From NCBI RefSeq assembly GCF_018636735.1, contig NZ_CP045200.1, positions 2,634,001 through 2,698,000 of the forward strand: a DNA stretch of 64,000 bases, read 5' to 3'. Each line of letters opens with the position of its first letter. The stretch's first letter is position 1. The translations under genes were made by a program, and so were the position numbers. This stretch comes from Erythrobacter sp. 3-20A1M. GTDB lineage: Bacteria; Pseudomonadota; Alphaproteobacteria; Sphingomonadales; Sphingomonadaceae. The notes beneath the pieces were generated by a model, which was not told the DNA's origin, searched no databases, and saw only the letters and a program-made list of their open reading frames with translations. Below, in pieces: positions 20,704-29,668 of this stretch.

Positions 20704-21050
20704 TCGGCCCGGGTGCGAGATCCAGCTTGATCTCACCGGGCACCGCCCGGTTACAGGTCGGGGTCCTCGTTCTGAAACCAAGGCTGTTCTCGGTCTGGAG
20801 CGCGGCCCTCTGGGGCAGCAGCAGAACGTAGATAGTCTATGGTCCGACGGGGGAAAGTAAATCAGAGGATGGGGTGACGGTGAGAAGTCGCGCGAAGGCG
20901 CTCACACCCACTGACCGGCGTGCCTTCATCGTTACGCAGCGCTCTCGAGAGCCGTTGCAACAACAATCGAGCGAGGAGAGCTAGGCTCAAAAGGATGTAG
21001 CTAGATGACGGAAGGAAAGTTGGATCCAGAACAAGACTGGATCGAATGGC
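20704..21050 (+). other. Intergenic region before PQQ dehydrogenase
   Basis: No gene is seen. A short hairpin (ACCGGGC-ACC-GCCCGGT, 20735-20751) follows the operon end and may terminate it, though no T-run follows. The rest presumably holds the promoter of the dehydrogenase gene; I see no clear -35/-10 and no copy of the ECF motif. Confidence 0.4.
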
Positions 21051-23519
21051 ATGGCTGAAGTCGAACAAGGCGGCGCAACCCGTAGCGCCGGAATTCCTGC
21101 GCGACTTGTAGGCGGTCTCCTTGCGGTCGTCGGACTAGCCCTCTTGGCAGGTGGTGTCTGGCTCTTTCTTCTCGGCGGTTCGGCTTACTATGCACTGGCG
21201 GGTGCTGGACTTCTGGCTTCGGCCATCTATCTTTTCCGACTGAAAGTTGTCGGCGCGTGGATTTATGTCGGGGTCTTTGCCCTGACGGTTCCGTGGGCTC
21301 TTTGGGAAACCGGTGCCGATGCCTGGGCTCTCGTCCCCCGTCTGGTGGGCCCAGCCATCCTGTTGGCTCTCGTTGCGCTCGCATCGCCATGGCTTGATCG
21401 CGGACCGCGATGGCCCACGGCTTTGATGGGCGCAGGGGTCGCAATCGCTTCCCTCGGCATCGTTCTATGGGGAGCGGCGGAAGCCGGCCCGCATTCGACC
21501 AGCGCGGTGCGCCCGGCATCTCTGGCGCTTGTGGAGGGAGATAGCGTTGGCGACGACTGGCCAGCCTGGGGAGGGACCTATGCGGGTCAGCGTTTTTCAC
21601 CTCTAAACCAGATCACGCGCGTGAACGTCGACCGTCTGGAAAAGACCTGGGTCGCGCACACCGGCGATCTTCCGCAGGGTGCAGCAAAGGGCAAGTACGC
21701 CGCAGAGACCACGCCGCTGAAGATTGGCAACCGGCTCTACCTGTGCTCGGCCATGAATATTCTGATCGCTCTCGATGCGCGGTCAGGCGCCGAGATATGG
21801 CGGTTCGATCCGAAGGTATCGGCCGCCGCCATTCCCTATTCCGCATCTTGTCGCGGCGTCACCGCGTACAGGCGGGAAAGCAGCAACCCAAGGCTCGCGA
21901 TCGATGCCGCCGACCGAGGCCGTGGGCGGCCGAGTGATGAGCCGTCGCTCGGTGCAACGCGTTCTGAGGCCGCCTGCAGCCTGCGCATCATCGAAGGTAC
22001 CCTCGACGGCAGGCTCATTGCGGTCGATGCTGAAACGGGCCAGCCTTGCGCTGAATTCGGGCGCAACGGTCAGGTCGATATCAAGCAGGGCATGGGCGAG
22101 GTGTATCCCGGAATGGCTGCAATCACCGCCCCGCCGGTGGTGGTCCGTGGCAGGATCGTCACCGGCCACCAGGTCATGGACGGACAGAGTAACAGCGCCC
22201 CCTCGGGAGTGATCCAGGCGTTCGATGCGGTCACCGGTGAAGCAGCGTGGGCTTGGGATATGGGCCGGCCTGGACAGACCGGACAGCCGGCACGGGGTGA
22301 AGAATTCACCCGCGGTACGCCCAACATGTGGACCACCGCATCGGCCGACGAGGAACTGGGGTTGGTATTCCTTCCGCTGGGCAACAGCGCGGTGGATTAC
22401 TGGAGCTCGGACCGCAGCCCGCAGGAGAATGCGTTCTCGACATCGCTTGTTGCCCTCGATGCCGAAACGGGCCAGCCACGCTGGAGCTTCCAGACCGTCC
22501 ACAAGGATGTGTGGGACTACGATCTTGGCAGCCAGGCGACTACCGTCGATCTCCCCGACGGAACGCCTGCGATCATCCTTCCCTCCAAGCAGGGTGAGAT
22601 TTATCTCCTCGATCGTCGAACTGGGAAGCCGCTCCATCCGGTCGCCGAGAAGCCGGTTCCGCAGGGCGGCCTCGAACCCTCAGAGCGCGCGGCGACGCAA
22701 CCCTATTCGGGATTTGCCACGCTTCGTAAGCCCTCTTTGGCGGAGCACGACATGTGGGGCATGACGCCGATCGATCAGATGATCTGCCGGATCCAGTATC
22801 GCCAGTCAGCCTATGACGGCTACTATACCCCGCCCACATCCGATCGACGCTGGATTCAGTATCCGGGATACAATGGCGGCTCGGACTGGGGGTCGGTCGC
22901 GATCGATCCCCGCCGCGGTGTGATCTATGCCAACTACAACGACATGCCCAATCACAACCGGCTTGTTCCCCGAGCGGAAGCCAACCGGAAGGGCTGGAAG
23001 CCGCGGGGGCCGAAGGGCAATCTGGGTAAAGGCGGGCCAGAAGGGGCGGGCGATGCGCAGGCAGGGTCGCCCTATGCCATCGACGTGAACGCCGGTTGGC
23101 GCTTGGGACTTACCGGACTCCTCTGCAAGGAGCCGCCCTACGGCGGCCTCCGAGCGATCGATATGCGATCCGGCAAAACGCTTTGGGACCGCCCATTCGG
23201 ATCGGCTCGTTCGAACGGTCCTTGGGGACTGGCTCTGGGACTTCCCTTCACGATCGGCACGCCCAACAACGGGGGCGGCGTGGTGACGGCAGGTGGCCTG
23301 CTGTTCATCGCCGCGACCACCGACAACCTCATTCGTGCCATCGATTTGGAGACAGGCGAAACCGTCTGGTCGGACGTTTTACCTGGCGGAGGGCAGGCCA
23401 ACGTGATGACCTATGCTGTCGATGGGCGCCAGTATGTCGCTGTCATGGCAGGCGGTCATCATTTCATGGAAACTCCGATCAGCGATGCGTTGGTCACCTA
23501 TGCCCTTCCTGTGGAGTAG
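21051..23519 (+). CDS. gcd: Membrane PQQ-dependent dehydrogenase (glucose dehydrogenase type)
   Basis: An 822-residue quinoprotein. Four to five N-terminal TM helices (residues about 15-150) are followed by a large periplasmic beta-propeller starting 'GDDWPAWGGTYAGQRFSPLNQIT'. It has propeller repeats such as 'SGAEIWRFDPKV' and 'TGEAAWAWDMG', and 'HKDVWDYDLGSQ' and 'GTPNNGGGVVTAGGL' typical of mGDH. It oxidises a sugar or polyol in the periplasm and feeds electrons to ubiquinone. Substrate could be glucose, quinate or shikimate; sequence alone does not decide. No PQQ-biosynthesis genes are in the window. Confidence 0.9.
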   Translation: MAEVEQGGATRSAGIPARLVGGLLAVVGLALLAGGVWLFLLGGSAYYALAGAGLLASAIYLFRLKVVGAWIYVGVFALTVPWALWETGADAWALVPRLVGPAILLALVALASPWLDRGPRWPTALMGAGVAIASLGIVLWGAAEAGPHSTSAVRPASLALVEGDSVGDDWPAWGGTYAGQRFSPLNQITRVNVDRLEKTWVAHTGDLPQGAAKGKYAAETTPLKIGNRLYLCSAMNILIALDARSGAEIWRFDPKVSAAAIPYSASCRGVTAYRRESSNPRLAIDAADRGRGRPSDEPSLGATRSEAACSLRIIEGTLDGRLIAVDAETGQPCAEFGRNGQVDIKQGMGEVYPGMAAITAPPVVVRGRIVTGHQVMDGQSNSAPSGVIQAFDAVTGEAAWAWDMGRPGQTGQPARGEEFTRGTPNMWTTASADEELGLVFLPLGNSAVDYWSSDRSPQENAFSTSLVALDAETGQPRWSFQTVHKDVWDYDLGSQATTVDLPDGTPAIILPSKQGEIYLLDRRTGKPLHPVAEKPVPQGGLEPSERAATQPYSGFATLRKPSLAEHDMWGMTPIDQMICRIQYRQSAYDGYYTPPTSDRRWIQYPGYNGGSDWGSVAIDPRRGVIYANYNDMPNHNRLVPRAEANRKGWKPRGPKGNLGKGGPEGAGDAQAGSPYAIDVNAGWRLGLTGLLCKEPPYGGLRAIDMRSGKTLWDRPFGSARSNGPWGLALGLPFTIGTPNNGGGVVTAGGLLFIAATTDNLIRAIDLETGETVWSDVLPGGGQANVMTYAVDGRQYVAVMAGGHHFMETPISDALVTYALPVE

Positions 23520-23637
23520 CGCGGGCAGAGTTTGAATGCGTTCGTTGGTCAAGTCGGCGGTTTCGCGACCGTGGCTGGTCTTCTAGGCCGTTTGCGATAT
23601 TTGCTGAGACTCGAAGTTGATGGGGAAGGGGCAAGAC

Positions 23638-24345
23638 ATGGCCTCGCAACGCATGATGCAGCGCTTCGCTCGCTGGCACATCTGGCTCGGATGGGCGGTC
23701 GGGTTGCCTTTGCTGATGTGGACAGTCACTGGCCTGTGGATGGTCGCGCGCCCCATTGAGGAAGTGCGCGGCACTCATCTTCGCGCCGACCCCGCGGCCA
23801 TCAATCCAGCCGGACTGCAATTCCCGGCAACCATCGGCAAACCAATCCGCGAGGCGCGACTGATCTCGCAACCTGGCGGGCCGGCGTGGATCATAACTTC
23901 CTCCAACGGGTCCCGGTTGCGTTACTCTGCCAAGCTGGGAACGGTTACGCCGCCGGTCGTGACGGAGGAGGCGCAGCAGATCGCACGGGCGGCGTACAGT
24001 GGCCCAGCGAAAGTCGACAATGTAACCTACTTCCCATCGGGAAGGGCCCCGCTAGACTCCCGTTCTGAAGGCTCGGTCTGGCAGGTGCGCTTTGCCGATG
24101 GCGCCCGCGTGTATGTGGACGCGACTACCGGCGAGGTTCAGTCGGTACGTACCAACCAGTGGCGGCTCTACGATTTCATGTGGGGCCTGCACATCATGGA
24201 TCCGGTTACGCGCGAGGACACACACAATCCCTTCGTGATAGCATTCGCCCTTGCCGCTATCGCGGGCACATTGCTCGGATGCATCCTGCTGTTTCGGCGG
24301 CGTAAGGCGCGAGTTCGTGTGCCGGTGCCTGCTGCAAAAGAATGA
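23638..24345 (+). CDS. PepSY-domain membrane protein
   Basis: A 235-residue protein with an N-terminal TM helix in 'FARWHIWLGWAVGLPLLMWTVTGLWM', the usual opening of PepSY-TM proteins. A periplasmic part contains a PepSY-like region ('VWQVRFADGARVYVDATTGEVQSVRTNQWRLYDFMWGLHIMDPVTREDTHN') and there is a C-terminal TM helix with a basic tail. Related proteins act with periplasmic redox and siderophore systems. The ATG at 23638 follows GGGGAAGGGG. It lies 118 bp after the PQQ dehydrogenase in the same direction and may be co-transcribed. Confidence 0.85.
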   Translation: MASQRMMQRFARWHIWLGWAVGLPLLMWTVTGLWMVARPIEEVRGTHLRADPAAINPAGLQFPATIGKPIREARLISQPGGPAWIITSSNGSRLRYSAKLGTVTPPVVTEEAQQIARAAYSGPAKVDNVTYFPSGRAPLDSRSEGSVWQVRFADGARVYVDATTGEVQSVRTNQWRLYDFMWGLHIMDPVTREDTHNPFVIAFALAAIAGTLLGCILLFRRRKARVRVPVPAAKE

Positions 24346-24541
24346 TGGGAGCTTGGCTGGATCCAGCACTCACATGGTCGAAATTATGCGGCAACCGATC
24401 ATCGACAAAAGACGAGATCGGCCACCCGCCTTCGGAGCCTGCCGGAGGCGCCGACTGAAACTGGAAGCACCTGCACTCAGCCCCTGAATCCGAGACCCAG
24501 CGGCTTTTCTGCCGCGTCGCCTGGAACCAATCTCTTTATAA

Positions 24542-24946
24542 TCAGCGTATGGAGCCAATTGCCTCTTCGCAGGTCTGCGCACATCGCCGACAGTGCTCAG
24601 CACAAATCCCACAATGCTCATGCTTACTCGCGTGCTTCTCGCACTCTTCCGCGCATATGGTGCAGGCGGTTTGGCACGCTCTAATCGCCGCAATGATGAC
24701 CTCTTCGTTGCTGCCACTGCGGCGAGTTCCAACAGAGCCCGCAGCGAAGCACAAATCGGCGCAGTCGAGGTTCAGGCGAATGCACTGCCGCAGCATCTCA
24801 ACCTGGTCTTCGGCAGTACATGCATCGGCACACGAGATGCACATCTGCGCACAAGAATAGAACTCCTGAGTGGCGCGAATGAGTACCTCGTTGGTGCTCC
24901 CTTGAACTGACGGGTGGGCGGCAATCATGGTGTTCATCTGCGACAT
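24542..24946 (-). CDS. Four-helix-bundle copper-storage-like protein (Csp/DUF326)
   Basis: A 134-residue cytosolic protein with 16 cysteines spaced along four predicted helices: 'CAQMCISCADAC', 'CIRLNLDCADLC', 'CQTACTICAEEC' and 'CGICAEHCRRCAQTC'. This matches Csp-type proteins that hold many Cu(I) ions inside a helix bundle. No export signal is seen, so it should store or buffer cytosolic copper, like Csp3. The ATG at 24946 has a strong AAAGGAGG. It is transcribed alone, divergent from the ferritin-like gene. Confidence 0.93.
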   Translation of the reverse strand: MSQMNTMIAAHPSVQGSTNEVLIRATQEFYSCAQMCISCADACTAEDQVEMLRQCIRLNLDCADLCFAAGSVGTRRSGSNEEVIIAAIRACQTACTICAEECEKHASKHEHCGICAEHCRRCAQTCEEAIGSIR

Positions 24947-25211
24947 GTCGATCCTCCTTTGAGTGCGAGTGGTTCCAGCTGGAATGCTCGATTCAGGTCC
25001 GAAGGCCGGGATTTGTTCCCATCAGGGGAGAAGTTTCAGTCGTCTGCAAGGCGTAAGATTGTCGAGCGGCGACGAGGGTCTCTCGCAAGAGTAAACCTAT
25101 GATATAGAGCATGAAATTGCCGCATCCATTGCACGGCTCGTCGCACGTATTGGACATCTTTCCTCGAGTACCAATTTGACTCTCGTCAGGCACAATTCTG
25201 GGAGAGTTTTT

Positions 25212-26489
25212 GTGAGCTTCAATCCCCTTAAAGAGCGGGGCATCCCACTCGACGCGCAATTGCGTAACTGGTCCGAACTGAACACTGCCCCCTACGACAG
25301 TCGGGCTGTGCATCCCTACACCCGCTGCCGCGTCATCGCCATGAACGGCATCGAGGTGGAGGCGATCATTAACTCCCACCAATTCGCACGCCACACCGCT
25401 GACGTCGGAATCAAACAGAAGCTGGCGATGGTCCGCCGCATCGAGCAACAGCAGCAGAAGGCCGTCAACTGGCTGATTCCCGGCAATGAAAGCACGATCG
25501 AACGGACGATCGGCTACGAGCAGGTGGCGGTCGACCTGACCTCATGGCTGGCTCGACATGAGCCGGACCCGTACCTCAAGAAGGTGTACGAGTTCGCACT
25601 GCTCGAGGACTTCGATCACCTCTATCGTTACGCCAATCTGATGGACATGATGGGCGACCATCGCAAGGCGGAGGAGATCACCGGTGACTTGACCGAAATC
25701 CTCCCCGGCCGGCCCACGATCTTCGAGCACCGCCACCCGCACGACGAGTTGCGCCGTCCCATGACGCTCAAGGCTGCCGACACGCAATCGGTGATGAACG
25801 CGATCACCATCGTCGCCGCCGAGCAGCAGACGATGAACTTCTACATGAACGACGGCAACGTCCCCGAGGACCCACTGGCGCGCGGCCTCTACCTCGAAAT
25901 CGCGCAGATCGAGGAAGAGCACGTCACTCACTACGAATCGATTCTCGATCCGACGCTGAGTTGGCTCACCAACCTGGTGCTGCACGAATACAACGAGTGC
26001 TGGCTGTACTGGTCCTGCATGCAGACCGAAGACGACAACCGCATCAAGGCGCTGTGGGAGCTTCACCTCAACATGGAGATCGAGCACCTGCGAACCGCCT
26101 GCGAGATGCTCAAGGACGTGGAGGGCGTGGAGGCCGAAAGCTTCCTGCCCGCACAAGGTATGCCCGAGCCGATGCGGTTCGAGCCGAACAAGGAGTACGT
26201 GCGCGAGGTGCTGCGCAATCAGGTGGAATGGACGGCCTACGACGCGAAATTCTTGCCCATCAACGACCTACCGCCTGACCATCGATACTTCGACTACCAG
26301 CGCAAGGTCAACGAAGGCGGCGTGCCAAGCGAGCAGGTCATCGAGCGGCACCGCGAGCAGTTGGGCGGTGAGTATCGTTTCACGACCGAGGGTGAGCATC
26401 CGGTCGAGCCGCTGCGTGAAAATGGCGACCACGACCGCTATGCCTATCACCAGGCAATCAATCGCAGCCCCGCACTCGAGGAGGCCTGA
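25212..26489 (+). CDS. Ferritin-like helical protein of unknown function
   Basis: A 425-residue soluble protein, without signal peptide. It is mostly helical and rich in Glu, His and Tyr. Potential diiron ligands occur in order: 'EDFDHLYRYANLMD', 'VAAEQQTMNFYMND', 'EIAQIEEEHVTHYESIL' and 'HLNMEIEHLRTACEML'. The ExxH spacing is like rubrerythrin/ferritin-type carboxylate sites. I do not recognise a named family. The GTG at 25212 follows GGGAGAG; the TTG at 25176 lacks a ribosome-binding site. One base separates its stop from the DUF4142 gene, itself ferritin-like, so they probably act together. Confidence 0.7.
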   Translation: MSFNPLKERGIPLDAQLRNWSELNTAPYDSRAVHPYTRCRVIAMNGIEVEAIINSHQFARHTADVGIKQKLAMVRRIEQQQQKAVNWLIPGNESTIERTIGYEQVAVDLTSWLARHEPDPYLKKVYEFALLEDFDHLYRYANLMDMMGDHRKAEEITGDLTEILPGRPTIFEHRHPHDELRRPMTLKAADTQSVMNAITIVAAEQQTMNFYMNDGNVPEDPLARGLYLEIAQIEEEHVTHYESILDPTLSWLTNLVLHEYNECWLYWSCMQTEDDNRIKALWELHLNMEIEHLRTACEMLKDVEGVEAESFLPAQGMPEPMRFEPNKEYVREVLRNQVEWTAYDAKFLPINDLPPDHRYFDYQRKVNEGGVPSEQVIERHREQLGGEYRFTTEGEHPVEPLRENGDHDRYAYHQAINRSPALEEA

Positions 26490-26490
26490 G

Positions 26491-27009
26491 ATGGGTGAGA
26501 TCAAGAACACGATGAAAGAGGCGCTTGACACCGTCGCCGGGATGGCTGGCAAGATGAGCGCCGCGGCCACCACGAGCGCCGACAGCTTCGTCGAGAGCGC
26601 GGCAATCGGCGACATCTACGAGCGGACTGCTGCGCAAATTGCAATGGAGCGCGCCAGCAATTTCGAGGTGAAGGCATTCGCCGCCAAGATGCTGGCCGAT
26701 CACACCACCAGCACGCACCAGCTAGAGGCCGGGCTGGAGATGAACGAGACGCGCGGCGTTGCCGCACCGCCGATGGAACCCGATGCGCGGCGGACCAGGA
26801 TGCTCGACCATCTGGCACAGGCGCCAGAGGAATCACTGGACGCAACTTACCTCGACCAGCAAGTGCTGGCGCACGAGGAGACCGCGACGCTGATGCGCAA
26901 TTACGCACGGAGCGGCGACAATCCGCAGCTCGTGTCGTTTGCCGAGGGCACTCTTCCGGTCGTCGAGCGGCACTTGGCCGCAGCGAAAGATCTCCGCGCC
27001 CGAATCTAG
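26491..27009 (+). CDS. DUF4142 ferritin-like protein
   Basis: A 172-residue helical protein with the DUF4142 pattern ('FVESAAIGDIYERTAAQIAMERASNFEVKAFAAKMLADHTTSTHQLE' and 'DATYLDQQVLAHEETATLMRNYARSGDNPQLVSFAEGTLPVVERHL'). These carry the Glu/His repeats of the family. Unlike many members it shows no clear signal peptide. It immediately follows the ferritin-like gene (1-bp gap) and is probably co-translated. Oxidative or metal stress roles are proposed for the family, none proven. Confidence 0.9.
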   Translation: MGEIKNTMKEALDTVAGMAGKMSAAATTSADSFVESAAIGDIYERTAAQIAMERASNFEVKAFAAKMLADHTTSTHQLEAGLEMNETRGVAAPPMEPDARRTRMLDHLAQAPEESLDATYLDQQVLAHEETATLMRNYARSGDNPQLVSFAEGTLPVVERHLAAAKDLRARI

Positions 27010-27208
27010 CACATTCAGCAGGTTCCAATTAGGCGGTGAGGTCGCTTGAAATCCCGGCATACCCTCGTCGTCCGTGCTCTCGTCGAGGTGATTGCTCTCG
27101 ATACAGGTAGCTTAGCAAAGCATGCTGCTCGCTCTCTGAGCAATGAGTCGAGATCCGAAATCTACGCTGGAAAAGGTCTCCGTCAGGGCTGTGGATAACT
27201 CCGAGGCC

Positions 27209-27304
27209 GGGGGTATCCTTGGGGGTATTCTAAGTTCCGTAAGAGAAGAATCGTTTAGATGTCAGTTCTTTACAGACAGGCTCTTGATCCCTCCTCCGCT
27301 ACCA
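27209..27304 (+). repeat. att-like segment, left copy
   Basis: Starts with two GGGGGTATx units and ends with CCTCCTCCGCTACCA, which reads like the acceptor end of a tRNA. The segment at 40103-40198 has the same start, the same ATGTCAG at offset 50 and the same 15-mer at offset 81. The two copies are therefore colinear and homologous, in direct orientation, about 12.9 kb apart. Confidence 0.7.
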
Positions 27305-27452
27305 GGTTCGAGTCCCACTTTTGTGCGCTTGCGTCCGTATGCGTCCGGATTTTTCGACGCAAATCACTGACTGCAATGGCAGAGGTGCCATTACGCGAGT
27401 TCGCTTGAGGCCGTATGCGTCCGCATGGGTTCACCTGAAGCGGGGGCTTCTT

Positions 27453-27476
27453 GGGGGTATCGGTGGGGGTATTTTC
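27453..27476 (+). repeat. Extra copy of the GGGGGTATC repeat
   Basis: These 24 bases are identical to 40103-40126 but are not followed by the tRNA-like 15-mer at the expected distance. It is probably part of a second, nested or older integration end. Confidence 0.65.
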
Positions 27477-27811
27477 GGCAGCATTTGAACCTGGCGATAC
27501 CCCAGCTGCGATATCGAGGCGAACACCAGATTTCCATCAAAGCGCAAGGGCTTGGCGAAGACTATCCAAGCTCGGATTCTTCGCAAGGTCCCAATTCCTC
27601 ATTGGAGTTCGAGTCCCGCGTGGGGGATCCTAACAGAAACGACCGAGTTGGGGCTGGGGAGGGGACGTCCGTCTCACTTCCTAATGTCCGCAATGCGCCT
27701 CAATCCCGGTCGTTGAAGCTTTGCTGTCGATCTCCTGGAAGCGGACGCAGAGCAACTAACAGCGAAGCCGGGAAGCCGTTTATTTATTCACACACTCACG
27801 ACCCACGGCAG

Positions 27812-28816
27812 TCATGAGACCACGCTCAGACCCAGCTTTTCGATTTCCCAGCCATCGCCCCTGCGTCGAAGGCGGTAGGCGCCATGCTCCGCGCCGAGAT
27901 TGCCGTATGTGGCACCGCCAAACCCTGCACAGAAACCGCGATTGCCTGAACAATCGATCCGCGCATCGATGAACATGGCTTTCTCGCCATTCCGGGCAAG
28001 GATTACGCCACCGTCGTTCCATGAACAATCGGCGTCAGAGAAGAGTTGTCCGAACCTGCGTGAAAGATTTGCGCGCGTAGTGTCACTGGACTCGCGCAGA
28101 CAGAAATGCGCGTGCATGTCGCCTTCGCGCCTTTCGTAATCCTGCAGCACATAGGTGAACATCGCTTCCCGTGGATCAGCAGTTCCCTCGATGGTTCGCT
28201 TGGGCCAGCGCCTCCCGTCCCAATGCTCGTCGAATGCCTGTGAGAGCAGCATGTCGTCCGTGGATGGACCAGGCGGTGGAGGTGCTGGCGGATCGGGGAT
28301 GCCGTTGGGTTTGGCCGGATCGTATTTCGCGATTTCATAGATCTGTACAGCAGGCCCGGCGCAATCGGCAGGTAGTTCGTCGCCGGTCAAAGCCACCAGG
28401 TCGGCATCGCGAGGATAGAACCCACCGCTGCCGCGAACCATCTCGCCTTCGCGGATACGCAGACCAGAGGTGTAGTTGTTCACCAGCCAGTCGCTCTCGT
28501 CGAGGGTCGCGACCTGCACGTCCTTGTCCGCCCACAGGATGAGCGAGCGTTGTCCAGGCGAATGTTCCAGATAAATGCATGACCCGGCGCGGGTGATCCG
28601 CCCGGAAACAAGCGCCTCCATGCGACTGGTGCCACGATCCTTCAAGATCACCGGCAGCGGAGATTCTACCGAGCCGGGCTGTTCGCCAATGTCAGGTGCA
28701 TCCACCGGAGCGCATGCGGGGGATGCCACTGCAAGCAGCATACATGCCAATAGAGGACTGCGTCTTTGACGGGTGTGCCTCACCGTGTAATTTACCAAGG
28801 TGGGTTGCAATCTCAT
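27812..28816 (-). CDS. Exported protein with two-Cys domain, last gene of island operon
   Basis: A 334-residue protein. The n-region RHTRQRR and hydrophobic LLACMLLAVASPAC suggest a (lipo)protein signal. Residues about 70-160 carry the shared two-Cys domain ('GRITRAGSCIYLE' with the second Cys in 'ELPADCAGPAVQIYEI', 71 residues apart). A Pro-rich linker leads to a separate C-terminal domain with five Cys ('HAHFCLRESSDTTR', 'SDADCSWNDGGVI', 'IDCSGNRGFCAGF'). No known family is recognised. It lies 18 bp after its upstream neighbour, the loosest junction in this operon. Confidence 0.75.
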   Translation of the reverse strand: MRLQPTLVNYTVRHTRQRRSPLLACMLLAVASPACAPVDAPDIGEQPGSVESPLPVILKDRGTSRMEALVSGRITRAGSCIYLEHSPGQRSLILWADKDVQVATLDESDWLVNNYTSGLRIREGEMVRGSGGFYPRDADLVALTGDELPADCAGPAVQIYEIAKYDPAKPNGIPDPPAPPPPGPSTDDMLLSQAFDEHWDGRRWPKRTIEGTADPREAMFTYVLQDYERREGDMHAHFCLRESSDTTRANLSRRFGQLFSDADCSWNDGGVILARNGEKAMFIDARIDCSGNRGFCAGFGGATYGNLGAEHGAYRLRRRGDGWEIEKLGLSVVS

Positions 28817-28834
28817 CCTGTCACAACCTCTCCG

Positions 28835-29668
28835 TCAAAATCCCCAAAATCGATTGCAATCGATCGGATCGAGCGCGGGATTGCGCAGGCGGCGGTCCGC
28901 TTCGCGCTTCGCCTGCTCGACTGCGCATTTGTTGGCGCGTTCCACTATCTGCTTTTCAGTCGCACCGCTACGTTCGCCGTAACGCCGAAGGGCGGATGTA
29001 AATCGATCCGGCGGATTGAATGGATTGCTGACGGTCGTGACACTCACAACTTTGTGGTTCCCGCAGGCTTCAGCCAAAGCCGGATCGGGTTCGGACGGTT
29101 CGCCAAACCAGCCTGTTTCGGCGGTCAGCCCGACACGCACGCTGCCCATCCTATTTGGCTCGTAGCGCGAACCGAACGCAAGGTATCCTTCCTCGTCCAT
29201 GACAAGCGCGGTGGAGTATGGAAAAAAGACCAGCGGATCATCCGCACCTTCACGGTCTAGGAAAAAGCATCCGTCGCGAAGCACGATCGTGTGCTGGCTA
29301 CCGAGATCAAGGACCGCACCGCGAGGCTCCGCGGCCTGCGGAAATGCACGGATATAATAGGACAGTTCGGGCGGAACGGCGAATCGTTCAAGCACAGGTT
29401 TGCTGTTGACCGGATCGGGCGGCAATTTCTCACCGAGATCGGAAAACGGCGGCGGAAGTGGTGCTTCGAGGATCGTGAGGCGGCCGCTTTGCTCCTGCGT
29501 GGCACCCGTCGGGATCGGCGCAGGCTCGACGCAGGCCGCCTCAGCATTGCCGGATTGCGTGACGATCCGTCCTTTATCGTCAAAGGTGCAAAGCAGTTGC
29601 TCCGGCCCGGATGGCGAACATGCCGCGATCAGCGCGGCGACAGGCAGTAACAGGACAACCCGTATCAT
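28835..29668 (-). CDS. Lipoprotein with two-Cys domain
   Basis: A 277-residue lipoprotein (lipobox IAAC). A variable Pro-rich region precedes the shared domain: 'HTIVLRDGCFFLDREGADDPLVFFPYSTALVMDEEGYLAFGSRYE', with its partner in 'DPALAEACGNHKVVSVTTV'. The two Cys are 67 residues apart and presumably form a disulphide. The charged C-terminal helix ('ERANKCAVEQAKREADRRLRNPALDPIDCNRF') is matched by the decayed remnant at 39.1 kb. Family unknown to me. It overlaps its upstream neighbour by 4 bp. Confidence 0.75.
   Translation of the reverse strand: MIRVVLLLPVAALIAACSPSGPEQLLCTFDDKGRIVTQSGNAEAACVEPAPIPTGATQEQSGRLTILEAPLPPPFSDLGEKLPPDPVNSKPVLERFAVPPELSYYIRAFPQAAEPRGAVLDLGSQHTIVLRDGCFFLDREGADDPLVFFPYSTALVMDEEGYLAFGSRYEPNRMGSVRVGLTAETGWFGEPSEPDPALAEACGNHKVVSVTTVSNPFNPPDRFTSALRRYGERSGATEKQIVERANKCAVEQAKREADRRLRNPALDPIDCNRFWGF

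Larger units (their letters stand above)
27010..27811. other. Non-coding boundary region with att-like repeats
   Basis: No gene is seen in these 800 bases. The stretch carries a 96-bp att-like segment (27209-27304), a further 24-base copy of its first part (27453-27476), and an exact 13-mer CCGTATGCGTCCG at 27335 and again at 27411. It also has T-arm-like GTTCGAGTCCC strings near 27306 and 27607. It looks like accumulated scars of site-specific integration at the edge of the 27-40 kb block. Confidence 0.6.

Noticed and set aside
27280-27304. A tRNA gene ending in CTCCGCTACCA
   Set aside because: Only the 3' acceptor-like end and a poor T-arm are present. The bases upstream do not form D and anticodon arms, so it is treated as an att-like remnant.
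27657-27690. A fourth ECF promoter beginning GGAGGGGA
   Set aside because: The -35 box differs (GGAGGGGA, not TGAGGGGA) and no GCGTA follows at 13 bases; no gene starts downstream on that strand.
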